Assembly (NCBI RefSeq): GCF_030253575.1
Contig: NC_080557.1
Location: forward strand, 5,637,001-5,701,000
Origin: Rhododendron vialii
Lineage: Eukaryota; Streptophyta; Magnoliopsida; Ericales; Ericaceae
Direction of reading: 5' to 3'
DNA: 64,000 nt
The first letter of the stretch is position 1. Every line of letters starts with the position of its first letter. Below, piece by piece: positions 11,318 to 24,038 of the stretch. The position numbers and the translations under genes were made by a program. The notes under the pieces are model-generated. The model searched no databases, was not told the origin of the DNA, and worked only from the letters and a program-made list of their open reading frames with translations.

Positions 11318-12545
11318 TAAAGACAGTAGGAGGTGGCCAGCTTTAGCCGCATATTTTTTTTTTATCAATGTGGAGATCATCCTTGAAAAAGCTCAGCTTG
11401 ATCCGATAATCGTCGTCACATATTATCGTAGTCGTGTATGATCTCGCCTTCTAAACAAACACTTTGTAAATCATTAAATTTGGACAAGTGCTTGAACCCA
11501 TGGGAACCACCAACACACCCCTCTCCAGACCAAAGAGTTCTGAAATAGTCAAAAGTCACCTCGATCATATTGCTATCATCGTGGATATTTTACATCTTGG
11601 GCCTGGCTTAATAAGATTTTCATTAAAATCTCAAATTTTTGTAACCCCACCAAGGTCCAACCACCTAGAAAATGACACCTGTCAAAATATTTCTCTTCAT
11701 TTAATATTATAAACTAATAGTAATGAAATGAAGCTAATGAGGAAGAGGGATCTTTATAAAGTCGTGTATGATCGATCTTGAAAAAAACCGGAAAAGACAT
11801 TCTTTCTCATATAGACGGTTTTTTTTGTCGTCAAACATTTTCAATTTTGGTTTGCACTTTTATATTTTTTCGATTCCTCTCATCAAGAAGAAAATTATGA
11901 TATAAAAATTTGACTTAAATCTAGTAAAATTCAAAAGAAAATAACCGGAAAGATCGTGTTGAAAAGTCAAAAAATAGTTAGGTCGAAGGCCCCAAAAAAT
12001 GCTCACAAGGCCATCAGAATTCTATAATGGGGCCTGGGTTTGGGATCACTGGACCAGGGTGTGTTAGAAAGTTGGTCCAACTTTTTTATTTTTTTAGCGA
12101 AAATGACGGCAAGAACGTGTTTTGATAATTAATATCCATCAAGATAATTAATATCCGTCAAGGACATTTTCAGCATTAACAAATGTTCTCAATATGTCAT
12201 TTGCAGGTATTAATTATCAAAATAAGTTCTAGACCGTCATTTAGCCATTTTTTTTATGTTTGAATCCAACCTATGATGGATCCAAGAGCGACATGGGACT
12301 AATACATTCCTAAAAACTACACCGGACAAATTTTGAGCATTTTTCTCAGTTCAAAAACATTTTCAGAAGGTAAAATTTGTTGGCGTACAAATCTGAAGTA
12401 CAAAATGTGTTTTCCATACAAATCAAGAACAATACATTTGTGCTGCCTTTACTGCTCTTTTATTTCCATTTCCTAAATTTTTCTCCAAAAATCAATATTT
12501 TCTTCAAAAACATTTCCACCAACGGCAGTTGTTTCCAAGAGTCAA
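11318..12545. other. 3' flank of peptide gene B, shared with the other units
   Basis: No gene. The block 11488-12300 matches 17220-17870 and 22660-23450 (words such as ataggattttcatt, tttttgtaacccc, ggccccaaaaaatgctcacaa). It is part of the tandem unit and contains the 3' untranslated region of copy B near its right end. Confidence 0.7.
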
Positions 12546-13833
12546 TTAGTTGTGGATTGGAGGTGTTGCATGCGCAGGAGCGTAATCTATCACATCTACA
12601 TACGGATCCCTTTTCCCAGCCAAACTTCTTCTGCTTTTCACGTTCTCTTCAATTCCATTGTTCTCTGCTACAATATAAATATAGAAAATCCAATAATTAG
12701 TTCGATTTAGTCGACTAGATTTTAGCACATAATCTGTCTAAAAAAAACATGAGCAGTGGTTGTGCTGTGTACTACTAACTGTGCGCAACACGTGCGTTGA
12801 CACCCATTATCGGATCTATCACTTTGGACTTGAAATTCAACTTAACAATCGTTTTCAAATTAATATGCACTCCCATGCTCGTGCAAGTTTGTTACTCTAC
12901 GTGTGTGACCTTTTTTAGTTTTTATTTATTTTTATATAGTGAATATGTGTTTACAATAGGGAGGAGAGCTAACACACAAAAAAACATGAAAGAAGAAGCG
13001 ATAGTACACACACGCACAAAAATCACATTTTTTATCTTTAAAAAATATACACACACATTATTTATTTACCTACGTATATATTCTAGGCAAATTCCAATGC
13101 GGTAATTAATATGTCTATCTATGAAAAATAAAAACATTAAAAACATGAGAGGGCCAGGACTTTTGAATGATATATGGAGTATGTGACAAAATTAATATAA
13201 TGTACCTGAAACCCCTTTGCAGGCACTTTTGCCGGTCAGAACACCCACCTTTACCTGAATTCAATAACAATTTTTTTTTTGTTGTAAATTAGAAGATTTA
13301 TTATTTTAGAAAACAATCTTATGCACAAGTTCAAATGGGTTTGAAAAAGTTGGAGACCCACGTGGATGTTTTGATCATGCTGAACTGGAAGAAACCCTCG
13401 TCCCAATTGAACCCCTACATAGAAAAAACATAGCAGAAATTTAAGATCAGGTTCTCCCATTGGTAAAAAATGACTTTGTCAAAAGCCATTTTTTTCTTAC
13501 TACAATGTAAAAAAGCCCAAAAAAAAAAAAATAGCAATATAGCTGCACCGATTTGGCCACATTGGTACCATATGAAATCACGACCTTTGAACTAAACTTA
13601 TCTCATTTTTCAATGCAAATCAAACAACCCGAGTGATGTGGGAGAATTCGGCTCCAAAAATGGCATTGTCGTTTCTCGGAATCATTGAATGGCAAGGTTG
13701 GACTTAGATTGTGATTAAAATAAAATAAAAATTTGCTATATTACAAAAGGGTTATAAAAGTTGGCAAACCTTGAGCAATGCAAAAGAGTAAATGCAAAAG
13801 AAGCAGGGAGGCCACAAGTGAAGAAGACCTCAT
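12546..13833 (-). CDS. RGF/GOLVEN (CLEL) secreted peptide precursor, copy B
   Basis: Three exons: 13833-13770, 13414-13362 and 12662-12546, all with GT-AG introns of 355 and 699 bases, giving a 77-residue precursor. Residues 1-21 are a signal peptide (MRSSSLVASLLLLHLL-FCIAQ). Residues 22-39 are propeptide with FLPVQHDQNIH. The last 13 residues are DYAPAHATPPIHN, the RGF/GLV/CLEL signature: Asp-Tyr for tyrosine sulfation, Pro pair, and the HN end. R50-R-S-L53 resembles the R-x-x-L type site used by the subtilase SBT6.1 on GLV precursors. Family members are secreted, sulfated, and act through RGI receptor kinases on root meristem size and gravitropism. Intron phases are 1 and 0. A TATA-like CATAAAAG lies about 70 bases upstream. 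Splice sites are supported by conservation in units A, C and D. Expression is unknown. Confidence 0.88.
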
Positions 13834-13902
13834 TTTCAATACAATTAGAAAACAAATTTTTGAGAGGAGATTTGTTTGGTCTTCTTCAAGTAATCATGAG
13901 CC

Positions 13903-13910
13903 CTTTTATG
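13903..13910 (-). promoter_or_regulatory. candidate TATA box, copy B
   Basis: CATAAAAG on the minus strand at the position conserved in all four tandem copies, about 70 bases upstream of the start codon. Confidence 0.6.
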
Positions 13911-14162
13911 CTTGACTCATGTGCATACGTATATGGTTTGATTTCTTTGGGCATAGCCTGAATTGTTAAGAAATCTGTATGGGTAATTTCTCATTAAATT
14001 AATTTTATCTTTATGGGTAATTTCTCTTCCCTTCCATAATTTTTCTTCCAAATTAAAAAGAAAAAAGAGAGATAGATTTTTTCCTGGCATTTACCCCTGG
14101 AATTGCCACAATGATGGTTTGCCTTTCCGACGAATTCATGCATGATCGCATTGTTCTCATAC

Positions 14163-14584
14163 GAGTACCTTTTTTTTTTTCTTTGGGTTAAACGGAAGAG
14201 GATTCGTTAAGCTAGACGATCAACGTTAACAAGCCAATAAACGGCATACATAGATAGTTCAAAAAAAGGCTACGAGGGAGCGTTGATCTTAGTTCTAAGA
14301 TGTCCAACACCCATGACATCTGCCAGGGCAAATTCCCTTGTTGCAAAAGGAATGGAGCTAAAGACAATCAAATCTTCTTCTTGTTGCGAGCCAAGTCTTG
14401 CCAAACGGTTTGTAGTTTGGTTTGCCAAACGATAGATGTAAGCTATGGTTGAGTTAGTCCGGGCGTCAATTCTACAAACTTCTTCAACAATGTGGCGCTG
14501 GGGGTGGTTAGGAGGTGGTCGTTCATTACAAAAGTTCACCGCCGCACTCGAATCTAATTCAATGGTGACATTAGACATGCCCTA
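14163..14584 (-). mobile_element. 5'-truncated LINE with RNase H-like end
   Basis: Minus-strand frame 14578-14270 reads IELDSSAAVNF, then HIVEEVCRIDARTN, YRLANQTTNRLARLG and ADVMG. These are hallmarks of the RVT_3 RNase H domain at the 3' end of plant LINEs and LINE-derived genes. A poly-T run at 14169-14180 is the poly(A) tail on this strand. The insert is flanked by ttctcatac at 14154-14162 and 14585-14593. Unit C has no RNase H block here (near 20098), giving an empty site. The N-terminal half of the RNase H domain is missing, so it is not functional. Confidence 0.85.
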
Positions 14585-15032
14585 TTCTCATACCACTACT
14601 AAGCGCGCTTTCAAGACATGTCTAAAAAGACAAAAATGTACGTAAATTGACACTTCTCGTGAATGTCGAGAACAAATATCAGGGAAAATGAAAATTTTAT
14701 TTTGTTCTTGTTCTTTACTTCTTTATTATACGTACGTATTATATTCTGGTAACATCGGCCTACAGGAAAGAGAAAGTATTACCAAAAGGTAAGTAAACTA
14801 CTACTAACTAGTTCCAACTTTTCAAATGGAGCATTTTTTTAATTTCACTTAAAATTTCCATAAGTAGCTTAACCTATTCTTGACATAAATGAACTTCCAT
14901 ATTATACGGGGTACAAATATTTAGTCTAGCATCTCTTTACAGGAAAAAATACATGGCCAAATTTCATTAACTAGATACTACTGAGTTGGTTGCGTGCGTA
15001 TGCGTTGCATGAAACCTAACCCAATACAGAAC

Positions 15033-16071
15033 TGTTGGTCCAAATAGCAACTTGAGAGGGAAGAGAGAATCGAACGCAAGAATTTATAGTGGTTCGGTTC
15101 GCAACTTTACAGCCTAGTCCACTCTCCAAGTGTTCAACTCGGGATTTGCTGCACTATCTCCAATAGTTATAATCTTCTAGCTTCGCGGGTGCTAGACAAC
15201 CTTTACCACGAGCAATCTATCCCCAATCGCTCCAACTATTTTTGACTCTGGTGTTAGTCACACCTAATCCAACTAGTTTTGACTCCGGTTCTAGTAACAC
15301 CTAACTCTCAAGTGATTTTCTCTCCAAAATCACTCACAAAAAGATTTAACTCTCACAAGAGTATGAATAATGATGTACAATTCCTTTTACCATAAAGATC
15401 AAAATAAGAACTCTCTCATACAAGTGTATAGATATCAAGATGACGTGTAGTTGTATGTCTGATAGATTTTCAAGTGATGCTCACAACAATTTTCTTCAAA
15501 AGTTCTCTGTGTGTTGCTTCCTCTTGCTTCTCTTTTTATTCTTCAAAGAATATGACTGTTGGAGAATTTTTACCGTTAGACACAAAAGGCTCCTCCCTTG
15601 CCATTCTTGATTTCTTCAATCTTCCTCCATAATTGGCTTCAAATCAGAGATATATATTCCATATTCCATTTAGCCCTTTGAACCATAAAGAAAAGATTTG
15701 TCCTTAAATCTTTCCTTTTCTTATTTTAACTCTTGACAATTGGAGATGGGTTCCCTTGTTGCCTTATCTTCAAGAGCTTGAATCCATGGCTATGATGCCA
15801 GAGAAATAGCCGAACATGTCTAGGTTAGGAAGAGAAGAAAATAATCCTGTACAACAAGTACATATATAGCTTAGCCATAAGATATTTCACCAAAGCAACT
15901 TTGAATTTTAGAGGACATATTAAGTAAACCCTCCAGGATAAATATAGTGATAAGAACCAAGCCAATAATTAAAGAGCTTTGTCAGTTAATCAAAATAAAG
16001 TTAATTAAGCATGTGTTTGTTATCGTCAAAATCAACAAGGTATATATTCTATAGAAACCTTTGGGCTAACA
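15033..16071. mobile_element. solo LTR, LTR retrotransposon (1039 bp)
   Basis: Begins TGTTGGTCCA and ends GGGCTAACA, flanked by the 5-bp duplication agaac (15028-15032 and 16072-16076). Unit A has the uninterrupted site (cagaacatttgc near 9608). No internal region remains. Possibly Copia. It inserted after units A and B separated. Confidence 0.9.
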
Positions 16072-17879
16072 AGAACATTTGCTCAAAAACATTTTCGTCC
16101 ATCATCATACGTAGTAAATATTTTTGACTCCGTAGATCGTAGCATGCACCTTCGATAATACGGTCTTGCTATTGTCAGCCCACTGGGCTGACGATAAACA
16201 AGCTAGAAGACAAGAAAAACACTTATTTTTGTGCACTTTTTACACCATTTAATATACATTCACACACTCACTATTGTCAGCCCATTGGGCTGATTTTAGA
16301 ATTTTCCAATGACAAAAGCCCATGTTTTCACGGATTTTAGGCAGGTCATTCTCCTCATATATATACCAACTAAACTATCATTTAGCGGAAACAACTTGAC
16401 TATTACCATTAGTTTGTAGCCTGTTTTAGTTTAGCAAAAATGCATGAACCCTTTGTTAGTACTGCACTGAGACAAGTTCATTACATTGACATAATCCACA
16501 AAATCTTATTTGTTTTATCCCATAACGAAATAGGTGGGTTTGATGGGTATATTCCCTTGAATGAAGCAAACCCTAAGTCCCATATGACCACTTGGCCAAC
16601 CCCTAGGTTGAATTCACTACGGTCTTTCCTTTTTGTTTTAGCACAATGCAACAGCTGAGGTCGAGATGGGGTGTAATATTAAGAAGTGTTAACCGTCCGA
16701 ATTTATGGATTTGATTCAGATTATGTTAATTAACCATTTTAAGGAAAAAAGAAGATATATTTATTTCCTCTCCTTCAAACATTGTTCAATTAGAAGAAGC
16801 AGTAATACAACAACAACAACAACAACAGAACCCATTTAGCCCCCCTTCATTGGAGGTATGGGCGAGAAGAAGTGCGGACAAGACTTTCCATCATCAATGC
16901 TATTCGATCCGAGCTCTCTTATTGAGTTCATGAACATTCATGACACTGCGCCTTGAAGTGCACTCAAACCTCCACGCTTTTTTATTAGCACGAGATTTTG
17001 AGTATCGTGTGTCTACAAATATTTTTCCATCAACACATATCTTCCAAGTAATTTATATTCCACCAATATGATAACTTATCAATGTGCAGATCATCCATGA
17101 AAAAAGCTCAGCTTGATCTGATAACCATCGTCACATGTGTGTGTATATATATATATTATCGTAGTCGTGTATGATCTTGCTTTTTAAACATGCAATTAAA
17201 TCATTTAAATTGGACAAGTGCTTGAACCCATGTGTTTCACCACACCCTCCAGTCCAAAGTTTACTGAAATAGGCAAAAGTCAACCTCATATATATTGATA
17301 TATCATCATGGGTATTTTACATCCTGGGCTTGGCTTAATAGAATTTTCATTGCGATCTCAAAATTTTTGTAACCCCACCTAGGTCAAACCATCCAGAAAA
17401 TGACACCTGTCAAAATATTTCTCTTGGTTTAACATCAGAAACTAATAGTAATGAAATTAAGCTAATGAGGAAGATGGGTCGTTATGAAATCGTGTATGAT
17501 CTTGCAAAAAGACCGGAAAATGACATTTTTTTCTCATATAGACGGTCTTTTTTCTCGTCGAACATTTTCAACTTTGGTTTGGTTTTTCATATTTTTTCAA
17601 TTCCTCCCATCGAGAAGGAAATTATGATTTTAAATTTTGACTTAAATCTGGTAAAATTCAAGAGAATATAATCGAAAAGATCATGTTGAAAAGTCAAAAA
17701 ATAGTTAGGTCAAAGGCCCCAAAAAATGCTCACAAGGCCATTAGAATTCTATAATGGGCCTGGGTTTTGGGATCATTGGACCAGGGTGTGTTAGAAAGTT
17801 GGTCCAACGTACTTTTTTTTATGTTTGAATTAATCCAACCTATGATGGATCCAATAGCGACGTGGCAGTACTGAATTCC
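16072..17879. other. unit B upstream DNA and 3' flank of gene C, no gene
   Basis: Holds the second copy of the conserved block (16436-16660), a CAA microsatellite at about 16807-16829, and the shared 3' flank block from 17220. No coding sequence is recognised. Confidence 0.6.
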
Positions 17880-18293
17880 AAATTTTTTTTATTTTTTTTC
17901 AACGGTGTAAACTCCTACTTAAAAAAAAGACCAAGTAACTAAGACGGCGGGAATTCTTCCCACAGACTATACCCTAAATCAACTAAACATTTTCCTGCAT
18001 AAACAAAAAACAACCCAACCAGAAAAAATCCAGCTGGGAGAAAAACTCACGGAAAGAAACCGGAGAGAAAACCTCCACAAAAGAGAGAAGAAAAAGTAAA
18101 AGATTGCAAACCAACGAGAAAACATTTTCTTGCATAAACAAAAAACAACCCAAACGGAAAAAATCTAGTCGGGAGAAAAACTCACAGAAAGAAACCGGAG
18201 AGAAAACCTCCACAAAAGAGAGAAGAAAAAGTAAAGGATCGCAAACCAACGAGAAAATGAAAAAAGAAGAAGCATCGCCATCATCATCCAATT
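17880..18293 (-). mobile_element. retroposon-like insert with 135-bp in-phase tandem repeat
   Basis: Unit A reads straight through this point (near 12312), while here about 410 bases are added. T-rich runs on the left (minus-strand poly-A) and aattcc words at both edges suggest target-primed insertion. Inside are two 135-base copies (17985-18119 and 18120-18254). Because 135 is divisible by three, a minus-strand frame from 18291 stays open through both copies (102 residues, Phe/Leu/Ser-rich, starting MDDDGDASSFF). I recognise no family. Confidence 0.55.
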
Positions 18294-18532
18294 CCTAAAA
18301 ATTAAACCGGACAAATTTTGAGCATTTTTCTCAGTTCAATAACATTTTCAGAAGGCAAAATTTGTTGCCGTACAAATCTGAAGTACAAAATATGTTTCCC
18401 ATACAAAATCAAGAACAATACATTTGTGGTGCATTTACTGCTCTTATTTCCATTTCCTACCTTTTTTCTCCAAAACTCAATATATTTTCTTCAAAAACAT
18501 TTTCATCACTGGCAGTTGTTTCCAAGAGTCAA

Positions 18533-19782
18533 TTAGTTGTGGATTGGAGGTGTTGCATGCGCAGGAGCGTAATCTATCACATCTACGTATGGATCCCTTC
18601 CACCCACCAAACTTCTTCGGCTTTTCGCGTTCTCTGCAATTCCATTGTTCTCTGCTATAATATAAATATAGAAAATCCAATAATTAGTTTGATTTAGGCA
18701 ACTAGATTTTAGCACATAATCTGTCTAGAAATAACATGAGCAGTGGTTGTGCTGTGCACGACTAACTGTGCGCAACTACTAATTGTGCGCAACACGTGCG
18801 TTGTACACCCATTATCGGAACTATCACTTTGGACTTGAAATTCAACATAACAATCATTTTCAAATTAATATGCACTCCCATGCTCGTGCAAGTTTGTTAC
18901 TCTATGTGTGTGACCTTTTATTTTTATTTTTATATAGTGAATATGTGTTTACAATAGGGAGGAGAGGTAACACACAAAAAAGCAAGAAAGAAGAAGCATA
19001 GTACACACACAGCAGAAATTTAAGATAATTAATATGTCTATCTAGGAAAAATTAAAAAATTAAAAACATGAGAGCGGGGACTTTTGAATGATATATGGAG
19101 TATGTGACAAAATTAATGTAATGTACCTGAAACCCCTTCGTAGGCGCTTTTGCTGGTCAGAACACCCTCCTTTACCTGAATTCAATAACAATATTTTTTT
19201 TAATTTAGAAGATTTATTATTTTAGAAAACAATCTTGTGCACAAGTTCAAATGGGTTTGAAAAAGTTGGAGAGACCCACGTGGATGATTTGATCATTCTG
19301 AACTGGAAGAATCCCTTGTCCCAATTGAACCCCTACATAGAAACAACACAGCATAAATTTAAGATCAACTTCACCCATTGGTAACAAATGACTTTGTAAA
19401 AGCCATTTTTTTTTTTGGCTTACTAGAATGGGAAAAAGCCCAAAAAAAAAAAAAAATTAGCAATATAGTTGCACCGGTTTGGCCGGCCATATTGATACCA
19501 TATGAAATCACGACCTTTGAACTAAACTTATCTCATTGTTCAATGCAAATCAAATACCGTGATAATGATGTGGGAGAATTTGGTACCAAAGATGGCATGC
19601 ATTGTCATTTTTGGGGATCATTGAATGGCAAGGTTGGACTTAGATTGTGATAAAAAGTTAAATTTGCTACTCCATATGACTTGGGTGGACTCTAAAAGGG
19701 ATAGAAATGTTGGCAAACCTTGAGCAATGCAAAAGTGTAAATGCAAAAGAAGCAGGGAGGCCACAAGTGAAGAAGGCCTCAT
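18533..19782 (-). CDS. RGF/GOLVEN (CLEL) secreted peptide precursor, copy C
   Basis: Exons 19782-19719, 19332-19280 and 18649-18533 with introns of 386 and 630 bases. The product is 77 residues, the same architecture as copy B. The signal peptide is MRPSSLVASLLLLHLH-FCIAQ, exon 2 gives VQLGQGILPVQNDQIIH, and the C-terminus is DYAPAHATPPIHN, identical to copy B although the propeptide differs at many positions. RRSL (residues 50-53) and DPYVDVI before the peptide are kept. All splice junctions are GT-AG and aligned with B. The purely silent or propeptide-biased divergence suggests that the mature peptide is under constraint. The expected role is a sulfated peptide hormone acting through RGI-type LRR receptor kinases. 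Confidence 0.88.
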
Positions 19783-19847
19783 TGTCAATACAATTAGAAG
19801 CAAATTTTTGAGAGAAGATTTGTTTGGTTTACTTCAAGTCATGAGCC

Positions 19848-19855
19848 CTTTTATG
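19848..19855 (-). promoter_or_regulatory. candidate TATA box, copy C
   Basis: CATAAAAG on the minus strand, in the same position relative to exon 1 as in copies A, B and D. Confidence 0.6.
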
Positions 19856-19989
19856 CTTGATGCATGTGCATACGTATATGGTTGATTTCCTTGGGCATAA
19901 CCTTATTAAAAAAATTCCTTTATAAAGATTAGGCAAAGAAAAAAAACTTGTTAAAATTTTTTTATGGGTTATTTCTCTTAATTTTTCTT

Positions 19990-21764
19990 CCAAAAAAGAG
20001 AAAAGAGAAATAGATTTTCCTGGCATTAATTACCTTGGAATTACCACAACGATGCTATGCTTTACTGACGAATTTATGCATGGTCGCATTGTTCTCATAC
20101 GACTACTAAGGGCGCTGCATGATCGCATTGTTCTTATATGAGTGCTAATTAAGGGCGCTTTAAAGACATGTCTAGAAAGATGAAAAAGTACGTAAATTGA
20201 CGCTTCTCTTGAATGTCGAGAACAAAATGGGAAAAAGAAAATTTTCTTGCCGTGAATATATCGACAACTGTTGTTCTTGTTCTTTACTTCTTTATACGTG
20301 CTATATTTTCGTGCGATTGCCCTACATGTAGGTTTCTTACCATCCTCTACTTCTACGGCAGGTGGTTTGTGGCTGGGATTAGTAGGTGGTTTGTGGTGGT
20401 CGGCTGGTGAGAAGTGGTGAGAGCCACCACAGCAAGGAGCACCACTAGGAGAAACTTGATGGACATTTTGTTTGGGGCTAGAAGAGCGGGTGCAAAACTA
20501 GGAGAAATATGTGCGCTTTGTTTTGTTTGGTTCTCTCCGAAATATTCTCTCCAAAAATTTTGACGGTGTGGTCTTTTTATAGTGGATATGGGCTAATATA
20601 TCCTCGCCACATGGTAGTATATTTCTGAGTGAATTCTGTTTTTCCTCTTATAATGGAAGGCTGTGGAAAACCTCCAAAGTATGGTCGATGTTGTTTGCAT
20701 CATGGCTGGGTGTTCCGTTCAATGAGGAGAATGTCCTATTGGTACCCCACGTTTTTAAGCACACAAAAATACACGGACATAAGTCTCCTAGGGCGCTAAA
20801 CTATGAAGATGTAGGGTGTCCCGATAGACTTCACCAAGATTTAATTACCTTAATTTGAACTGTTCTGCTTGTAAAGTCTGGATAGTAATGATTATATAAT
20901 CTTGATAGATTTGTGCTACATTCTAGCTACCCTTGAAATTGTACAGACCATTTGTTTTTTAAAGCAAAAATTTCAAGACCATTTGTTTTTTAAAGCAAAT
21001 GTCAGTTGAGCAATAAACCAATCATATCCGAATCAATTTAGTTTTTCTCTTGGACGATTTTCTTCGTGGACTATACAAACTAAAAAGTTCAATCACTAAC
21101 CAACTCGGGCTAGCTCAAGGCTCTTGCATTTCACTAGGAGGGCAGGAGTTCGAGTCTCTCCACCTGTATGTTTGCGTTTTTCCCTTAAAGGACTTTTCAT
21201 TTCTCTCTTTGTTTCTACCCTATATATAAGGGCTTATTTTTTGTATTGGTTGAGTTGTTGGGCTTGATTGTCTCGTGAACTCTCACGCACAATCGATATA
21301 GCGTCCCGTATTTGTATTCTGTACTTCATATCTGATGTAAAAATGATTTCTTCTAGATCTATGGATTGAAAAAAATAATAATTTCAATCATGCATGTAGT
21401 GATGGAATCTAGATAACAAAAGCTAACACCCTCTGATCTACTCTTTGCAATGGATCTACATCTTCCCAATGGCATATCAATCTGATTTGTACTTTTACAA
21501 GTTTTAAGAAAAAATTTTACACTCTGCATGACTTTGAATAAATTTTTCTATTTATCTTTTTTCACTTATTACATCAATTTTTTTTTCTCAAAACCAAACA
21601 AAATGGACTTTGTGTTTGGAAAATGTGGACGGGAAGAGCAAGGAAGAGAAAATACGGGAGAGGAAGTAGTAGAGTAAATAGAAGGAAAACGTTGAGAAGA
21701 GGGATCACGTAAAAGAGAAGGGAAAATTTTCCTTTCCTCCACCCAAACAAGGAATCAAAGAAAC
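19990..21764. other. unit C upstream DNA, largely unlike the other units
   Basis: Similarity to unit B stops near 20330 and resumes near 22560. Between these points I see no gene. A tRNA-like A/B-box pair lies at about 21110-21170 (tagctcaaggc ... gagttcgagtctc), which may be the head of a SINE. Confidence 0.5.
21108..21235 (+). mobile_element. possible tRNA-derived SINE
   Basis: gctagctcaaggc resembles an internal promoter A box and gagttcgagtctc a B box, 40 bases apart, as in tRNA-derived SINEs. I could not find a target duplication, so this is tentative. Confidence 0.4.
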
Positions 21765-22023
21765 CCACACTTACCGTAATGCCAATCAATGTGCCAACCA
21801 TCTTGCTTACTTGGGAGTCGAACAAAACGACGAGCTGATTATTGCAGTGACTATCCCCATCTTCCTACGGGAGTTCTTGATTAAAGATAGCCTTCTTCTT
21901 TGGCAGGTTTTAGATTAGTGCTCTTTGGACTTATCTCGGGCTATTCTATCCTTTATCTTTATTATGACGCTACTGTGGACCTTGCTTTTTTAGTTAATTG
22001 AATTTCTGACGTACCAAAAAAAA
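21765..22023 (+). mobile_element. 5'-truncated retroposon (LINE-type 3' end)
   Basis: Ends in an A-run at 22016-22023 and is flanked by ggaatcaaagaaac at 21751-21764 and 22024-22037, a perfect 14-bp target duplication (extendable by AA on the left). The body has no full domain. Confidence 0.85.
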
Positions 22024-22659
22024 GGAATCAAAGAAACAGGACAAAATTTTGTTAAAATTTCCTCTTTCCTTCCCGTTTCTTTCTATTTTCTCTTCAATGT
22101 ACTGAATGTAGTAGCCTGAACCAGCCAAAGGACTATTTTCTTAGGGGACAATTCGCTATTCGATCACTGCAGCAGTATTCTAACCCTAGTCACATAATTC
22201 TTCAAAATGGCTTTCACTCCCACTCTAAATTCTCGATCTTCTCTCTCAATCCACTCATCGATGAACTTTAATTGTTTGAAAGGGTTTTGAAAGATGCTTT
22301 TGGGTTATCCAAGTGGCTTGGATTTGAATACACTCAGTACTACAAAATAAAGCAACCCACTGGTGTGCAACAAAACCCGTAATTAGACAATTCACTAATG
22401 TTTATCTTTTTTCTTGGAAATGCGAGTGTCCCGGACCAGTTTGCGCGCACCTCAAAATAATTCATACAGTCCCTCCCTCAGCCGTTTCGAACGCACACAT
22501 ACGCGTGGGGTAAGGTGACCCAAGCTAGTGTTGCAGGCAAAAAAAAAACAGAGGAATTTGAGACCTTAGAGCGAAGCAAACCCCTAAAATCCCATACAAC
22601 CACTTGACTAATCTCTTGAAGTAGACTTGAACCTCCACACTCTTTAGCACGAGATTTTG

Positions 22660-24038
22660 AGTATCGGATGCCAAAGAGCCAACAACACGCCCTCAGTCCA
22701 AAGAGCACTGAAATAGACAAAAGTCACCTCATATTGATATCACATCTTCAGCCTGGCTTAATAGGATTTTCATTACGATCTAAAATTTTTGTAACCCCAC
22801 CTATAGTAGCTAGGTCCAACCATCCGGAAAATGACACCTGTCAAAATATTTCTCTTGGTTTAACATAATGAACTAACAGCAAACACAACACATAACCAAT
22901 TTCTAGCCGTCTATTGCTGTAATAAATGGCCAGGATTCGCTCAAACTCTTCCCCCATAAAAGTTAACTTTTCCTTGGAAAAGTTTTTATAAAATCTAGAC
23001 CGTCCAAATACATCTGGACGGTCAGAATCACGCACACAACCAATACAACGGTTGTATAAGTAGCATTTTTGATGAAATTAAGCTAATGAGGTAGAGGGTT
23101 CTTTATAAAATCGTGTATGATCTTGCAAAAAGATCGGAACACACATTCTTCCTCTTATAGATGATCTTTTTTGGTCTTTTTTGTTGTCCGAACATTTTCA
23201 ACTTTGGTATGTACTTTTATACTTTTTCGATTCCTCTAATTCCGAAGAAAATTATGATGTAAAAATTCAACTTAAATCTGGTAAATTTAAGAGAAAATAA
23301 CCGAAAAAATCGTGTTGAAAAGTCGCAAAAGTAGTTAGGTTGAAGGCCCCAAAAAAAGCTCACAAGCCCATAAGAATTCTATAATGGGCCTGGGTTTGGG
23401 ATCATTGGACCAGGGTTGGATCCATGAGCAACGTGGGACTACTGCATTCCTAAAAATTAAACAAAAAACCTTATGCAATTTTTCAAAAAAAAAAATCATA
23501 TGCATTTTTCTTCCCAAACTACTTGGGAGATAATTTCAAAATTATATTTTTGCACCATAAATTACGAGGTTTTAATTTGCATCAATTAGGGTTCGTTATG
23601 ATTTACATCCCATAAATTATAATCACTAATATGTCTTTGAGTTTGATGCAGGAAGGTGTGTTGAAAAAGGAAAAACGTGCAACAATGACAATCACAATCA
23701 CGAACAAGCATAAATTAGAAATACTTCCTCTACAAACGCATGATAATGAGAAACATCTCAATTTTTATTAATCAAAACAAAAACAACCCCCTTCGCTAAT
23801 GGCTTCAATCTTACTCTAGAGTTAAAAAGGTTATAAAAATATTAGAAAGCAATCCTAATTCTTGTAAAAAAATGAAAACATAAAATATAGGATTCCTCAC
23901 AAAATACTAAAAAAATACTAAAACTAAAGCAGTAAATAAAATACTAATAAACTACTAATTTTTTTTTCGAAAACTCAAAAAAAATAGTAGTTTATTAGTG
24001 TTTTATGTACTGCTTTGGTTTTTGCATTTTATATTCAT
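22660..24038. other. 3' flank of peptide gene D
   Basis: Up to about 23450 it matches the 3' flank of copies B and C. From 23460 to 23920 the DNA is unique and AT-rich with no gene. It ends in the inverted repeat 23918-24020. Confidence 0.6.
23918..24020. repeat. inverted repeat beside the copy D stop codon
   Basis: aaaactaaagcagtaaataaa...actactaattttt is followed, after a short loop, by its near-complement ...aatagtagtttattagtgttttatgtactgctttggtttt. The arms are about 45 bases long. It lies within about 20 bases of the copy D stop codon, so it would fold in that mRNA's 3' untranslated region. Confidence 0.8.
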
